Shown here in pieces: positions 1 through 7,827 of a stretch of 64,000 nucleotides of DNA (within the stretch, counting starts at the first letter, position 1; every line of letters begins with the position of its first letter). Position numbers and translations under genes: made by a program. Source of the stretch: Bacillota bacterium. GTDB lineage: Bacteria; Bacillota; Clostridia; Acetivibrionales; DSM-1351. Under the pieces are notes generated by a model that was not told the origin of the DNA, made no database searches, and saw nothing but the letters and a program-made list of their open reading frames with translations. Where the stretch lies: assembly GCA_023393115.1 (NCBI GenBank), contig JAEWMS010000033.1, positions 62,001 to 126,000 on the forward strand, in the 5' to 3' direction.

Positions 1-123
1 GTCAGTTATGGCAACACTGTTCATTCCAAGCTCTTTAACTCTTTGAATCAGGTCTTTGACCCTGTTTGAACCGTCCAATAGACTGTACTCGGTGTGTACA
101 TGCAGGTGAACAAAATCTTTCAT
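1..123 (-). CDS. dnaE: DNA polymerase III alpha subunit, N-terminal fragment
   Basis: The first 41 codons of a gene that runs off the left edge. The translation begins MKDFVHLHVHTEYSLLDGS and continues to a segment ending NSVAITD. This is the HxH-containing start of the PHP domain that opens bacterial replicative polymerase alpha subunits. The HLHVHTEYSLLDG block is nearly diagnostic for DnaE. The ATG at 121-123 is preceded by a GGAGA ribosome site. Known family role: catalytic subunit of the replicative polymerase. Whether it is DnaE1 or DnaE3 cannot be decided from this fragment; PolC is unlikely because its PHP domain is internal. Confidence 0.9.
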   Translation of the reverse strand, partial: MKDFVHLHVHTEYSLLDGSNRVKDLIQRVKELGMNSVAITD

Positions 124-269
124 GTGTGTCTCCATTTAATAATTCCCTACTATCCTGTATTCTTAATTCTAAAACTAACTGTCAGCCTAATTATATCACA
201 ACAGCTCTTAATAGACGTAAAAAGTAAACTAACTTTAATGAATTGAATAGGATAATAGATAAAAACAAA

Positions 270-872
270 TTAGAATTTGATTTCAATATTTTCCTTTATA
301 TTTTCATTTTCCACTTCAAAATAGCTCATTGGCTGAAAACCCTTTATTTTAGCTATAACAGATGTTGGAAAAGTGCCTATTTCAGAATTATACTCCTTTA
401 CTGAGTAATTATAGAATCTTCTTGCTGCTGATAAGTTTTCTTCTACTTCATTAATTGACTGAGTCAGAATCAAAAACTGGTTGCTAACCTTCTCGTCTCT
501 GAGCTTTTCAAGATTGTTGATAAGAATGCTTTTCACCTGGTCCTGAGCCCTAAGACGTTCTTTAAAGCCTGATCCGGTATTTTTGACATTATTCATCATA
601 ACAACAATGGCTTCCATTTCATTTTCCTTGAACTTGATAAGTCCCTTTGTGGTCTCATATATCTTAGATAGTATATCGTGCCTTTTTTGAAAAGCGTCTT
701 CTATGTTTCCGATTGCTTGATTAATTGACTCTTTTTTTTGAACAGCCGACACTTGAATGCTCCATATTAATCCAAGTGTTAGTAAAGTAAATAAACCTGC
801 CGCCAGCTTTATATCCCTGGTAAAATAATATAAGGCAGAACTTGAAAGTATAATTAATATAAATCTAAACAT
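270..872 (-). CDS. lemA: LemA family protein
   Basis: A 200-residue protein with an N-terminal hydrophobic segment (about residues 3-42) followed by a helical, charged domain. The C-terminal half carries the family pattern: LSAARRFYNYSVKEYN, then an IGTFP stretch and a closing region with PMSYFEVE. Length is normal for LemA. The ATG follows an AGGAGG site and lies next to the stop of the upstream DUF3137 gene, so the two are almost certainly cotranscribed. LemA proteins are membrane-anchored helical-bundle proteins of unclear function; nothing here gives a more precise role. Confidence 0.9.
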   Translation of the reverse strand: MFRFILIILSSSALYYFTRDIKLAAGLFTLLTLGLIWSIQVSAVQKKESINQAIGNIEDAFQKRHDILSKIYETTKGLIKFKENEMEAIVVMMNNVKNTGSGFKERLRAQDQVKSILINNLEKLRDEKVSNQFLILTQSINEVEENLSAARRFYNYSVKEYNSEIGTFPTSVIAKIKGFQPMSYFEVENENIKENIEIKF

Positions 873-873
873 T

Positions 874-1797
874 TTACTGTTCCTCCTGACTCTTGTTTTC
901 TGTCATCCATATGTGCGTATCAATATTCAGCTCATCAACCACGGCTCCTATTAATTTGAAAATATCCATCTGCCTTCTGATGGTCTCACCGGTTATTTTT
1001 TTATGTAACGCAGGCTCAAGAAAATTTTTCTTGCCCTTAAAAGCTATATAGAGCTTGTCTTTATAGAATAGAAATGAAATCAAATTTGCATATTTAGCGT
1101 CAAAATCCAGCATTCTGGACATCAAGGCGGGTGTGAGAATATATCGGGCTGTAACCGGGTCTTCGGAATATGTAGTAAATCTATTATCAAACTCACCGGT
1201 ATCAGTCTGGATTTTTCCTTCTTTAAAGTCCATGCTACCAAAATCTCTTATTAGTGATGGTCTGACAAACAGCCTGGACTCAATCTTTTTATTGTTATTA
1301 AATACAAAGAAATACCCATGAAACAATTTCTTAGGGAGTCTTGCCCCCAGAAACTGATTTTTCAAAACTTTAATTTCCGAAAAATCAAAGTATGTATTGC
1401 TAATGTATCCGCTGATATTATTTGTTACATCGATATTGCTCCCCCTTCTAATCAGATAAGTCTGATAAACTGTTTCAGCGTCTATCTTTGCTTCATTATG
1501 ATAGGTCCATTCGGGATACAGGTTTTGTAAAACATCTTTGATAATAAATTCGTTATATAGCTTATTGAAATTCCCTTTTTTACTTTTCAAAATATAATAT
1601 AAAGCATAAATAATCGGAAGACACCCATACCTTATCGTTCTACTGGAAACGTTAAAATGATCTCGTAGATAAAATGCCACCATTAAATAAAGTATTACAA
1701 ACAAAATAATGATTACCGCATTTACAATAAACAGCTTCAACCTTCTCGAATTTAGTTCTTTGAGCTTCAAATCCAATTCTTTAATATTTAATTCCAA
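874..1797 (-). CDS. DUF3137 domain membrane protein
   Basis: A 307-residue protein with two hydrophobic segments near the N-terminus (about residues 20-45 and 55-70) and a long soluble C-terminal domain ending with KKITGETIRRQMDIFKLI. This matches the DUF3137 family, which is often paired with lemA, as it is here (one base between stop and next start). The start is TTG at 1795-1797, placed by a GGAGG site just upstream. It is probably the promoter-proximal gene of a two-gene operon. Function is unknown; the pairing suggests a membrane complex with LemA, which is inference. Confidence 0.75.
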   Translation of the reverse strand: MELNIKELDLKLKELNSRRLKLFIVNAVIIILFVILYLMVAFYLRDHFNVSSRTIRYGCLPIIYALYYILKSKKGNFNKLYNEFIIKDVLQNLYPEWTYHNEAKIDAETVYQTYLIRRGSNIDVTNNISGYISNTYFDFSEIKVLKNQFLGARLPKKLFHGYFFVFNNNKKIESRLFVRPSLIRDFGSMDFKEGKIQTDTGEFDNRFTTYSEDPVTARYILTPALMSRMLDFDAKYANLISFLFYKDKLYIAFKGKKNFLEPALHKKITGETIRRQMDIFKLIGAVVDELNIDTHIWMTENKSQEEQ

Positions 1798-1981
1798 TGC
1801 CTTTTTCCTCCAAAATATTCAATTAATAGCACATATAATACATAAATAAACTTATTCCTGCTTTTCCCACTCTATTTTTTATTCCAAATGCTTTTTCCAA
1901 TTAATTCATTCTATATAAGAAGAGAAAATCCTTTTTTACAACATAATTAGTATTTTTTTGTAAGTTTTATATATATGACCA

Positions 1982-2005
1982 GTACAAATTCCGATAGGAT
2001 TGTAC
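1982..2005. promoter_or_regulatory. Inverted repeat GTACAA...TTGTAC in divergent region
   Basis: GTACAA at 1982-1987 and TTGTAC at 2000-2005 form a 6+6 inverted repeat with a 12-base spacer. It lies in the 283-base gap between the divergent DUF3137 and Cys-rich protein genes. The position suits a repressor site or a small hairpin. No regulator is recognised. The rest of the gap is AT-rich without clear signals. Confidence 0.25.
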
Positions 2006-2080
2006 AAAGCATGTTTCTATTTGGGAAATATAGGTAATTAGATTCCGGTTTATGTTAAAATATCCCAGAGGTGAAATTTT

Positions 2081-2686
2081 ATGGAATTATTATCCAGTAA
2101 AATGAATATGATAGTAAGTTATTTAAAAAAATCGGGATTGATTTCTGCAGATTTGATTTACAGGTTTCATTTTATGAACATCTTCGGTTCAAAGCTTTAT
2201 TTCAGGCATAAAATAGAATCTTTCCGATCCTGTGCCTTTTGCAAGCATCTTAGTTATGACAGGATAATAAAAAAATATGTTTGCTCTCAAGGACAATATG
2301 AGGCCAGCAGTTCTCTGTTACCTTGTATTATACCTGATCCCACGTTGATGTTGGGTCCTTCCTATATTGAAGAGGAGGAGCAGATTCCGTGGCTTTTCAA
2401 GACCCCTTGCATTAACTTTGAGGTTCTTGATTCGAAAAATTATTATAGAAATTTCATTTCAACAAATCTAAACAGCAGCATAATAAAACTGGAGGCACTT
2501 GAAGGAATAATGCTTGGCAGCTGTTCAGGTAGTATTCCCTGCCATATCTGTGCTTCGGTTAATAAAGAGGCTTTTGCAAAGTGCAGATATTTTACCAAGT
2601 CCAAGGAATTGGGAAAATGCGGGGTAATTTATGATAATCTTAATGGAATTTATAAGCCTGCTGATGAACTTTACAATGCCTCCTAA
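2081..2686 (+). CDS. Cysteine-rich protein of unknown function
   Basis: A 201-residue soluble protein that I do not recognise. The ATG follows AGAGGTGAAATTTT, a good ribosome site. It has more than ten cysteines, several in metal-site-like spacings: CAFC near residue 51 with another Cys about 14 residues later, and CSGSIPCHIC near residue 150. There is no signal peptide and no membrane segment, so zinc or iron-sulfur binding is possible but not shown. It is a single plus-strand gene between minus-strand neighbours, and its stop codon lies at the start of a strongly folded segment (next entry). Confidence 0.7.
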   Translation: MELLSSKMNMIVSYLKKSGLISADLIYRFHFMNIFGSKLYFRHKIESFRSCAFCKHLSYDRIIKKYVCSQGQYEASSSLLPCIIPDPTLMLGPSYIEEEEQIPWLFKTPCINFEVLDSKNYYRNFISTNLNSSIIKLEALEGIMLGSCSGSIPCHICASVNKEAFAKCRYFTKSKELGKCGVIYDNLNGIYKPADELYNAS

Positions 2687-2807
2687 GGTCTTTTTGGCTT
2701 TTCCTCGTATGCCTGGCAAGGTTTCCCCGAGGACTGGAAAACCACCAGTGACGGTAACTGCCTGGCTTTAAAGCCAAAGGCCCGACAACCGTATGGCATA
2801 TTTTTTT
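2682..2807 (+). ncRNA. Structured RNA candidate ending in a T-run
   Basis: A dense set of helices is visible by eye on the plus strand: CCTCG 2703-2707 with CGAGG 2728-2732; ACTGG 2733-2737 with CCAGT 2745-2749; CGGT 2752-2755 with ACCG 2788-2791, enclosing GCCT/AGGC and the palindrome GGCTTTAAAGCC. TATGCC near 2708 can close with GGCATA 2795-2800, directly before seven T. CCTAAG (2682-2687) and TATGG (2792-2796) are the two strands of a classical 11-nt GAAA-tetraloop receptor. It has no downstream plus-strand gene, so it would be a 3'-UTR element or a free RNA. I cannot assign a family; the molybdenum-cofactor riboswitch model is the first to test. Confidence 0.5.
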
Positions 2808-2842
2808 CCCATGTAATAAAGTAGTGCTTACAATTTCGGCAA

Positions 2843-3226
2843 TTAATTTTTTCGGTCATTACTTAATACCTGCTTGGTTGTGATTATATCGGCTCCAGTA
2901 TCCAGTATGTTGCTGACAATAACCTGATGAAAGTCAACAGGTGCCGTGAGTTCTATTGTTCTGAGCAGCTTGACAGCTTCCTGTAATTTTTCCTTTGGAA
3001 TTGGCTTATTACTTCTGACACTGACCAAAGGAAAAGAACCTCCTTTAACTCTTATTGTTGAGGTCAGGCTTCTTTGGGGACATTGTATTTCGGTCTCCGC
3101 GTAGGCTCTGCCGTTTCTGCATAAGGCATTATCTACGCGAGTAACCTTGTTTTGTTCATCTATAAATACATTCATTCTACAGCCGTTGGGGCAAACAATA
3201 CATATTATCTCTTTTTTAGTTTCCAT
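2843..3226 (-). CDS. DUF1667 Cys-motif protein of flavoprotein operon
   Basis: A 127-residue protein opening with CIVCPNGC (CxxCxxxC) and a fourth Cys in ALCRNG, followed by a small domain with PIPKEKLQEAVKLL. This matches DUF1667, a family encoded beside GlpA/GlpB-like flavoproteins in clostridia and Thermotoga-type genomes. Its start overlaps the end of the upstream oxidoreductase by 11 bases, so translation is coupled. The four cysteines suggest a metal or Fe-S site that passes electrons for the complex; that is inference. Confidence 0.85.
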   Translation of the reverse strand: METKKEIICIVCPNGCRMNVFIDEQNKVTRVDNALCRNGRAYAETEIQCPQRSLTSTIRVKGGSFPLVSVRSNKPIPKEKLQEAVKLLRTIELTAPVDFHQVIVSNILDTGADIITTKQVLSNDRKN

Positions 3227-4502
3227 CTATGCAGACCTCCAGTTCACCGATATCTCTGAGTTCACTTGAATTCAGGTCTAAACGTATCATTTCGGCAGGG
3301 TTCAATGCCACATACTTTCTTTTCTTAATAATTTTATCTCCTGCTTTGAAAATAATTGTCCTTTCTCTGTCAGGTTTAACTACTCTCATTGAAAAGGTAA
3401 TTGTACTTTTGGGCCTGATAACCTGTGGCAACACGTATCTTATACCCTTGCCCGCCTTAACCGTTATTGCCTCCTGCTCATAGGCAGCTGAACTTTCGCT
3501 TACCTTCCTGTCATCAACAATGCTTGTATTACAAGCATTTATATACTTAACTGCTGATGATGCGGCAAGCTCACCTTCTGTTGATACATGATCTACAAGG
3601 TCATGAACCTGCAAAACATTTCCGCAGGCAAAAATTCCGGGAATACTTGTCTGAAGACTTTCGTCTACACGGGCTCCTGCCGTTACACTATCAATCTCGA
3701 CTCCCGCATTTAAGGATAATTCATTCTCCGGAATAAGTCCTACCGACAGTATTAAGGTATCGCACTGGTATTTCATTGATGTTCCGCGAACAACGTTACC
3801 TTTTTCATCTACCTTTGATATTGTAACTGCTGAAACTCTTTCCTTACCTTCTATATTAGTAACGGTATGGCTCAGCAAAAGCGGAATACCGAAGTCATCA
3901 AGGCACTGGGTTATATTTCTCTGGAGACCGCTTGAATATGGAAGCTTCTCAACTACCGCCAATACATTTGCTCCCTCCAGGGTAAGTCTCCTGGCCATAA
4001 TAAGACCTATATCCCCCGAACCCAAAATAACAATGTTTTTACCTATCATTACATTTCTGATATTTACAAGGTTTTGAGCTACACCCGCCGTAAATACTCC
4101 TGCAGGGCGGCTTCCCGGTATGCAAATAGCACCTCTGGTTCTCTCCCTGCAGCCCATGGCAAGTATAACTGCTTTTGCCTGATACACTCTGATTCCGTCA
4201 GGACTTATTGTGGTTACAGTCTTTTCACTGTCGATATCCTGTACCATGACGTTGGTTATTAACTCTATGCCCATTTCCAGTACCTTATCTATGTACCTCT
4301 TAGCATATTCCGGCCCGGTTAAAGCTTCATTGAACTTTATCAGACCAAAACCATCATGAATGCACTGGTTTAATATACCGCCCGCAACAGGCTCTCTTTC
4401 CAAAATCAGTATATCTGCTACTCCTCTTTTTCTTGCCTCTATTGCGGCAGCCAGACCAGCCGGGCCGGCCCCGATTATTATCAAATCCTTGTTTATTATC
4501 AT
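3216..4502 (-). CDS. FAD-dependent pyridine nucleotide-disulfide-type oxidoreductase
   Basis: About 428 residues. An FAD-binding Rossmann motif GAGPAGLAAA lies close to the N-terminus, a second dinucleotide motif GSGDIGLIMARR sits mid-protein, and IFACGN marks the late FAD motif. This is the smaller flavoprotein of GlpA/GlpB-like anaerobic glycerol-3-phosphate dehydrogenase clusters. I chose the ATG at 4500-4502 (MIINKDLIIIGAG) because an AAAGG site lies about 10 bases upstream; the longer reading frame to 4526 would start before this site. It lies between the GlpA-like and DUF1667 genes of one operon. It probably accepts electrons from its partner; the final acceptor is not evident. Confidence 0.85.
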   Translation of the reverse strand: MIINKDLIIIGAGPAGLAAAIEARKRGVADILILEREPVAGGILNQCIHDGFGLIKFNEALTGPEYAKRYIDKVLEMGIELITNVMVQDIDSEKTVTTISPDGIRVYQAKAVILAMGCRERTRGAICIPGSRPAGVFTAGVAQNLVNIRNVMIGKNIVILGSGDIGLIMARRLTLEGANVLAVVEKLPYSSGLQRNITQCLDDFGIPLLLSHTVTNIEGKERVSAVTISKVDEKGNVVRGTSMKYQCDTLILSVGLIPENELSLNAGVEIDSVTAGARVDESLQTSIPGIFACGNVLQVHDLVDHVSTEGELAASSAVKYINACNTSIVDDRKVSESSAAYEQEAITVKAGKGIRYVLPQVIRPKSTITFSMRVVKPDRERTIIFKAGDKIIKKRKYVALNPAEMIRLDLNSSELRDIGELEVCIDGN

Positions 4503-4569
4503 ATCTATCGACCTTTCCGCCAACACACAATTACTCAGCTGTTATATACTTTATCTTCAAACATAGCAA

Positions 4570-6036
4570 TCACTTAACCCGTCCGGTAAACAGCTTTGAG
4601 TCATTTCCTCTCATAGTTACCTCCTCGGGCTCAATTCCCTTTTGCTCCTTAAGTATATCAACAATTCTGGTAAGGCAATAGCCTCCCTGGCATCTTCCCA
4701 TCATGGGCCGTGCACGGTATTTTATACCTGCCAGAGTTGTTACTCCGAGGGGATTGTTTATAGCGTCCAGAATTTCCTTCTTTGTAATGCCCTCGCATCT
4801 GCAAATTATTTCACCGTAATCTGGACACTCTTTTATGAGCTGCTCCTTCTGCTCCAAAGTCAGGTCTCTGAATGAAACAATACCCTTCCTTGTTGAAATA
4901 AAGTCTTTTTTCTCAACAAGTTCTTCCTTATTCGTAATTATGTCCCTGACCATTCTTGCAATAGGTACAGAGGAAGTTAGCCCAGGAGATTCAATTCCAA
5001 TGAGGTTGACTAAGCCCGGTACAACCTTGGATTCTTCTATTATAAAATCCCCAAAGCCACCGGTTTTCGGTCCTACAAGCTTTGATCTTATGCCTGTATA
5101 GCTTCTTATTATATGCTTCATTTCAAGAGGAGGAAGCAGTTCCTTGGCCTCTTTAAATAATTGGTCCATTACGTTTTTCGTGGCACTGTAGTCGCTCTTT
5201 GACTTAATATATTCTGCACTCGGGCCTATGAGTATATTACCTTCAACAGTAGGTGTCAGGTGTACGCCAAGTCCTCCTATACCGGGTCTGGGCACAGGGT
5301 AAACAGGCATGCTGAGATACTGGCTGGTTCTTTTATCCAATATAAAGTACTCTCCTCGACAGGGGTAAACCTTGTACCCCTTCTCGCCTGCCAGTGATGC
5401 TATTCTGTCTGAATACAGCCCTGCACTATTTACTATATATCTGCTGAAAAAATGCTTTTTCCCGGCACTAAGCCTGAAAAGCTCGTCCCTCTTTGTTATA
5501 CCGTTAACCTCTGTTTCAAAGAAAAACTTTACTCCATTTTGTGCGGCATTTTCAGCAAGAGCTACAGTGTAAATAAAAGGGCTCGTTATTGCTGTGTTTG
5601 GAGACAGCATGGCGCCGATACCACCAACGTGGGGCTCAAGTTTTTTAACTACATCGGCGCCGACGAATTCGAGCCCTTTTACGCCGTTCCTGCGGCCGTT
5701 CTCTATAAGCTTGTCAATGCCGGCGAAGTCGCTCTCATCGAAGGCAACGATCAGCTTTCCGGTTTTCTTGTAGGGTACGTCCAGTTCCGAGCAGACCTTC
5801 TCGAAGCCTTCGTTGCCTTCCACGCAAAGCTTTGCCATGAGGCTGCCCGGCTTGTTGTTGAAGCCGGCATGGACAACTGCGCTGTTCCGGCCGCTGGTTC
5901 CGGCGGCAACATCGCTTTCCTTCTCAAGTACTGCTATCTTTAAATCATATCTGGATAGTTCCCTGGCAACAGCACACCCTACAGCTCCAGCTCCAATTAT
6001 GACTATATCATATGTGTTATCAATATTAGCTGTCAT
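4570..6036 (-). CDS. GlpA-like FAD-dependent dehydrogenase with BFD-type Fe-S domain
   Basis: About 488 residues. The N-terminal FAD motif is GAGAVGCAVARELS; a DAO-type oxidoreductase fold covers residues 1-370. The C-terminal region has CRCEG and a later CQGGYC, the four cysteines of a BFD-like [2Fe-2S] domain. The family oxidises glycerol-3-phosphate or a related hydroxyacid. I place the start at ATG 6034-6036 because an ATG 12 bases further up lies inside the GGAGGTTAAT ribosome site. First gene of the flavoprotein operon, with no glpK or glpF nearby, so the substrate is open. Odd: bases about 5645-5925 have much higher GC and G/C-ending codons, unlike the rest of the gene. Confidence 0.85.
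   Translation of the reverse strand: MTANIDNTYDIVIIGAGAVGCAVARELSRYDLKIAVLEKESDVAAGTSGRNSAVVHAGFNNKPGSLMAKLCVEGNEGFEKVCSELDVPYKKTGKLIVAFDESDFAGIDKLIENGRRNGVKGLEFVGADVVKKLEPHVGGIGAMLSPNTAITSPFIYTVALAENAAQNGVKFFFETEVNGITKRDELFRLSAGKKHFFSRYIVNSAGLYSDRIASLAGEKGYKVYPCRGEYFILDKRTSQYLSMPVYPVPRPGIGGLGVHLTPTVEGNILIGPSAEYIKSKSDYSATKNVMDQLFKEAKELLPPLEMKHIIRSYTGIRSKLVGPKTGGFGDFIIEESKVVPGLVNLIGIESPGLTSSVPIARMVRDIITNKEELVEKKDFISTRKGIVSFRDLTLEQKEQLIKECPDYGEIICRCEGITKKEILDAINNPLGVTTLAGIKYRARPMMGRCQGGYCLTRIVDILKEQKGIEPEEVTMRGNDSKLFTGRVK
5645..5925. other. High-GC mosaic block inside the GlpA-like gene
   Basis: Hand count gives about 55 percent GC over 5641-5940 (164 of 300) against about 38 percent over 5401-5580. 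In the minus-strand reading frame most codons of the block end in G or C (GGC, AAC, GTC, GAG, CTC, ATC), while flanking codons often end in A or T. The reading frame is intact across both edges. This looks like a short allelic replacement from a higher-GC relative of the same gene family. Edges are blurred over some tens of bases. Confidence 0.7.
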
Positions 6037-6150
6037 ATTAACCTCCATGAGCCACCGAAGGTGGCTTTGAGCCGCTTAGTGGTCACAAAATTTTATGAAA
6101 TTTATCTACTCCAATATCCGCTGTGAGGCGAATAAAGGAGGATAAAATTA
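6037..6150 (-). repeat. Ribosome-site-linked repeat element, copy A1
   Basis: In transcription order it holds TCCTCCTTTATTCGCCT, AGCGGATATTGGAGTAGA, a CGGCTCAAAGCC segment and the hairpin GCCACC-TTCG-GGTGGC, and ends in GGAGGTTAAT next to the ATG. The same blocks in the same order occur before cheW (A2) and, shortened, before flhF (A3). The CCTCC at the 5' end could pair with the GGAGG at the 3' end and mask the ribosome site. Confidence 0.6.
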
Positions 6151-6338
6151 TAGTTCAAAAAATGTAAAAAGTACTAAAACTTTATTTGATTATAGCACAA
6201 CCACTGCTGTAATCAAGAATACACCAATAAATACTCCAAGAAATTTGCTACGCGATATATAAATAAACAGAAGAAGACTTATTTCAAAATTTTGGATACA
6301 AAATAGGTAAAATACCCTTTTCTGACTTTGTAAATGTA

Positions 6339-6347
6339 TGTTATAAT
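6339..6347 (+). promoter_or_regulatory. Extended -10 promoter of the 14-residue-repeat gene
   Basis: TG at 6339-6340 followed by TATAAT at 6342-6347 is an extended -10 element about 30 bases before the ATG at 6376. The -35 region (TTTCTG, 17 bases upstream) is weak, as is usual with extended -10 sites. The rest of the 6151-6338 gap shows nothing else clear. Confidence 0.5.
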
Positions 6348-6375
6348 GATATAAATAAAAACTCCAGAAAGAGTG

Positions 6376-6606
6376 ATGATTTTGTATTCCCTTAAAGATA
6401 AATACTACGATGGTCAAGGTATTTTGCGAAATCCCGGCGAAAGCTACTTTGATAGTGAAGGTATTTTACGCGACCCCGGTGATGATTATTTTGACTTTAT
6501 GGGTATTTTAAGGCAGGCTGATGAGGAGTTCTATGATAGCCAAGGTATTTTGAGACATACTGATGAAAGCTTTTATGACGGTTCTGGCAACTTAATAGAA
6601 AGATAA
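6376..6606 (+). CDS. Small protein of tandem 14-residue repeats
   Basis: About 76 residues and almost entirely repetitive. A unit of about 14 residues, consensus S-Y-F-D-x-x-G-I-L-R-x-x-x-D/E, occurs five times, the last one degenerate (SFYDGSGNLIER). Examples are SYFDSEGILRDPGD and EFYDSQGILRHTDE. There is no signal peptide or membrane segment; the protein is acidic and aromatic-rich. A GTG three bases before the ATG is an alternative start. It is monocistronic, with its own extended -10 promoter and a strong terminator directly after the stop, which supports a real gene. I know no family; the YD..G pattern loosely recalls beta-rich YD-type repeats. Confidence 0.7.
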   Translation: MILYSLKDKYYDGQGILRNPGESYFDSEGILRDPGDDYFDFMGILRQADEEFYDSQGILRHTDESFYDGSGNLIER

Positions 6607-6640
6607 AAAGTGCCCTATTGAGAGGGCACTTTAATTTTTC
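6607..6640. terminator. Bidirectional intrinsic terminator
   Basis: Perfect 10-bp stem AAAGTGCCCT / AGGGCACTTT with a short loop, followed by TAATTTTT on the plus strand and preceded by A-rich DNA. It lies between the convergent repeat-protein and corA genes and can serve both. Confidence 0.9.
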
Positions 6641-6648
6641 CATTAGAA

Positions 6649-7584
6649 TTAAAATAATTTCTTTTTGAATAAAGTATATCCGACAGCTAAACAGGTTACC
6701 AGCGAAATAGCCAGAACAATCCAGAATCCGATAGGGTTGTTCTCAAATGGTAGATTCTTCAAATTCATACCAAAAAAGCTGGAAACCATGGTCGGAATGG
6801 CCATAACTATGGTAACTGACGTTAAAAATTTCATAACAATGTTCAGATTGTTTGATATAACCGAAGTAAACGCATCCATGGTTCCTGACAGAATACTGCT
6901 GTATATATTGGCCATCTCGATAGCCTGTTTGTTTTCTATAATAACGTCCTCAAGAAGTTCTGTATCTTCAGGATAATTCTTAATATGTTCGTATTTCATC
7001 AGCTTTTCCAGAACAACTTCATTGGATTTTAAGGCAGTTGAAAAGTATACAAGACTCTTCTCCAGCTTAAGCATCTGAATAACTTCCTTGTTTTTCATGG
7101 ATTTGTATACTTCCTGCTCAATCCTGCTGCTGGTTTTATCTATATGTTTCAGGTATTGAAGATATCTAGTGGCATTTTTGTACAGAATTTGAAGCACGAA
7201 TCTGGTTTTATACTGGGTCAGGAAGGACTTAACCTTGTTATTGAGAAAATCGCTTAAAATGGTGTCTTCCTTCAAGCAAACAGTAATAATGATATGTTTT
7301 ATAAGTATGATAGCAAGAGGAATTGTTGTGTAAACATTCATCTTACCTTCTTTATCAACTATGGGTATGTCAACAATTATGAGTGTTTGTCCACTATCAC
7401 TTTCAATACGCGCTCTTTCTTCTTCGTCCAGTGCAGCTTTCAGAAAATCCATTTCAACGTTCAGAGCGCTGTTAACACTATTTATTTCTTCTTCTGTAGG
7501 GTTGACAAGGTTGACCCAGGAACCTTCCTCGAAGGAATTTACACGTACAATTTCGTTGTTTATAGTCTTAAATATATCCAGCAT
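6649..7584 (-). CDS. corA: CorA family magnesium transporter
   Basis: About 311 residues. A large soluble N-terminal domain rich in charged helices is followed by two C-terminal membrane segments with the CorA signature GMN (SSFFGMNLKNLPF) at the end of the first, and a basic tail KKKLF. Length and topology are standard for CorA. I chose ATG 7582-7584, about 8 bases after a GGGTGA site; a GTG three codons upstream lies inside that site. An M-box riboswitch about 290 bases upstream on the same strand ties expression to low magnesium, which supports Mg2+ as the substrate over Co2+ or Zn2+. Confidence 0.93.
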   Translation of the reverse strand: MLDIFKTINNEIVRVNSFEEGSWVNLVNPTEEEINSVNSALNVEMDFLKAALDEEERARIESDSGQTLIIVDIPIVDKEGKMNVYTTIPLAIILIKHIIITVCLKEDTILSDFLNNKVKSFLTQYKTRFVLQILYKNATRYLQYLKHIDKTSSRIEQEVYKSMKNKEVIQMLKLEKSLVYFSTALKSNEVVLEKLMKYEHIKNYPEDTELLEDVIIENKQAIEMANIYSSILSGTMDAFTSVISNNLNIVMKFLTSVTIVMAIPTMVSSFFGMNLKNLPFENNPIGFWIVLAISLVTCLAVGYTLFKKKLF

Positions 7585-7650
7585 TTCTCTCACCCTCTTA
7601 AAAATAATTTTGAAACAAGGGCTAATCTTCTCAGACCATAAACCATTAAT

Positions 7651-7734
7651 TTAAGATATAATCATGGCATGGAAAATAAACCCTTTAAATGTCTTATTCA
7701 ATTCTAAATGCCTACTATCAGGGTCACAATCCAT
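7651..7734 (-). CDS. Possible 27-codon leader ORF between M-box and corA
   Basis: An ATG at 7732-7734 is preceded by AAGGAAGGTGAAAGGT, a strong ribosome site. It opens a 27-codon frame (begins MDCDPDSRHLELNKT, hydrophobic end FIFHAMIIS) that stops 66 bases before corA. It lies after the riboswitch terminator and so is made only when the M-box is read through. It could be a small Mg-stress protein, or a leader peptide whose translation adds a second level of control, as known for mgtL upstream of mgtA. Neither role is shown; a chance frame remains possible. Confidence 0.45.
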   Translation of the reverse strand: MDCDPDSRHLELNKTFKGFIFHAMIIS

Positions 7735-7827
7735 ACCTTTCACCTTCCTTTACAAAACAAATAAATACTGTAGAAAAATATATCTTAAGTGATAATTTTT
7801 ATCTGTGCAATATAAATCATAGACAAT

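Noticed and set aside
5452..5943. 163-codon plus-strand ORF opposite the GlpA-like gene
   Set aside because: It exists because of the high-GC block on the other strand, where stop codons are rare. It has no ribosome site and no recognisable protein pattern.
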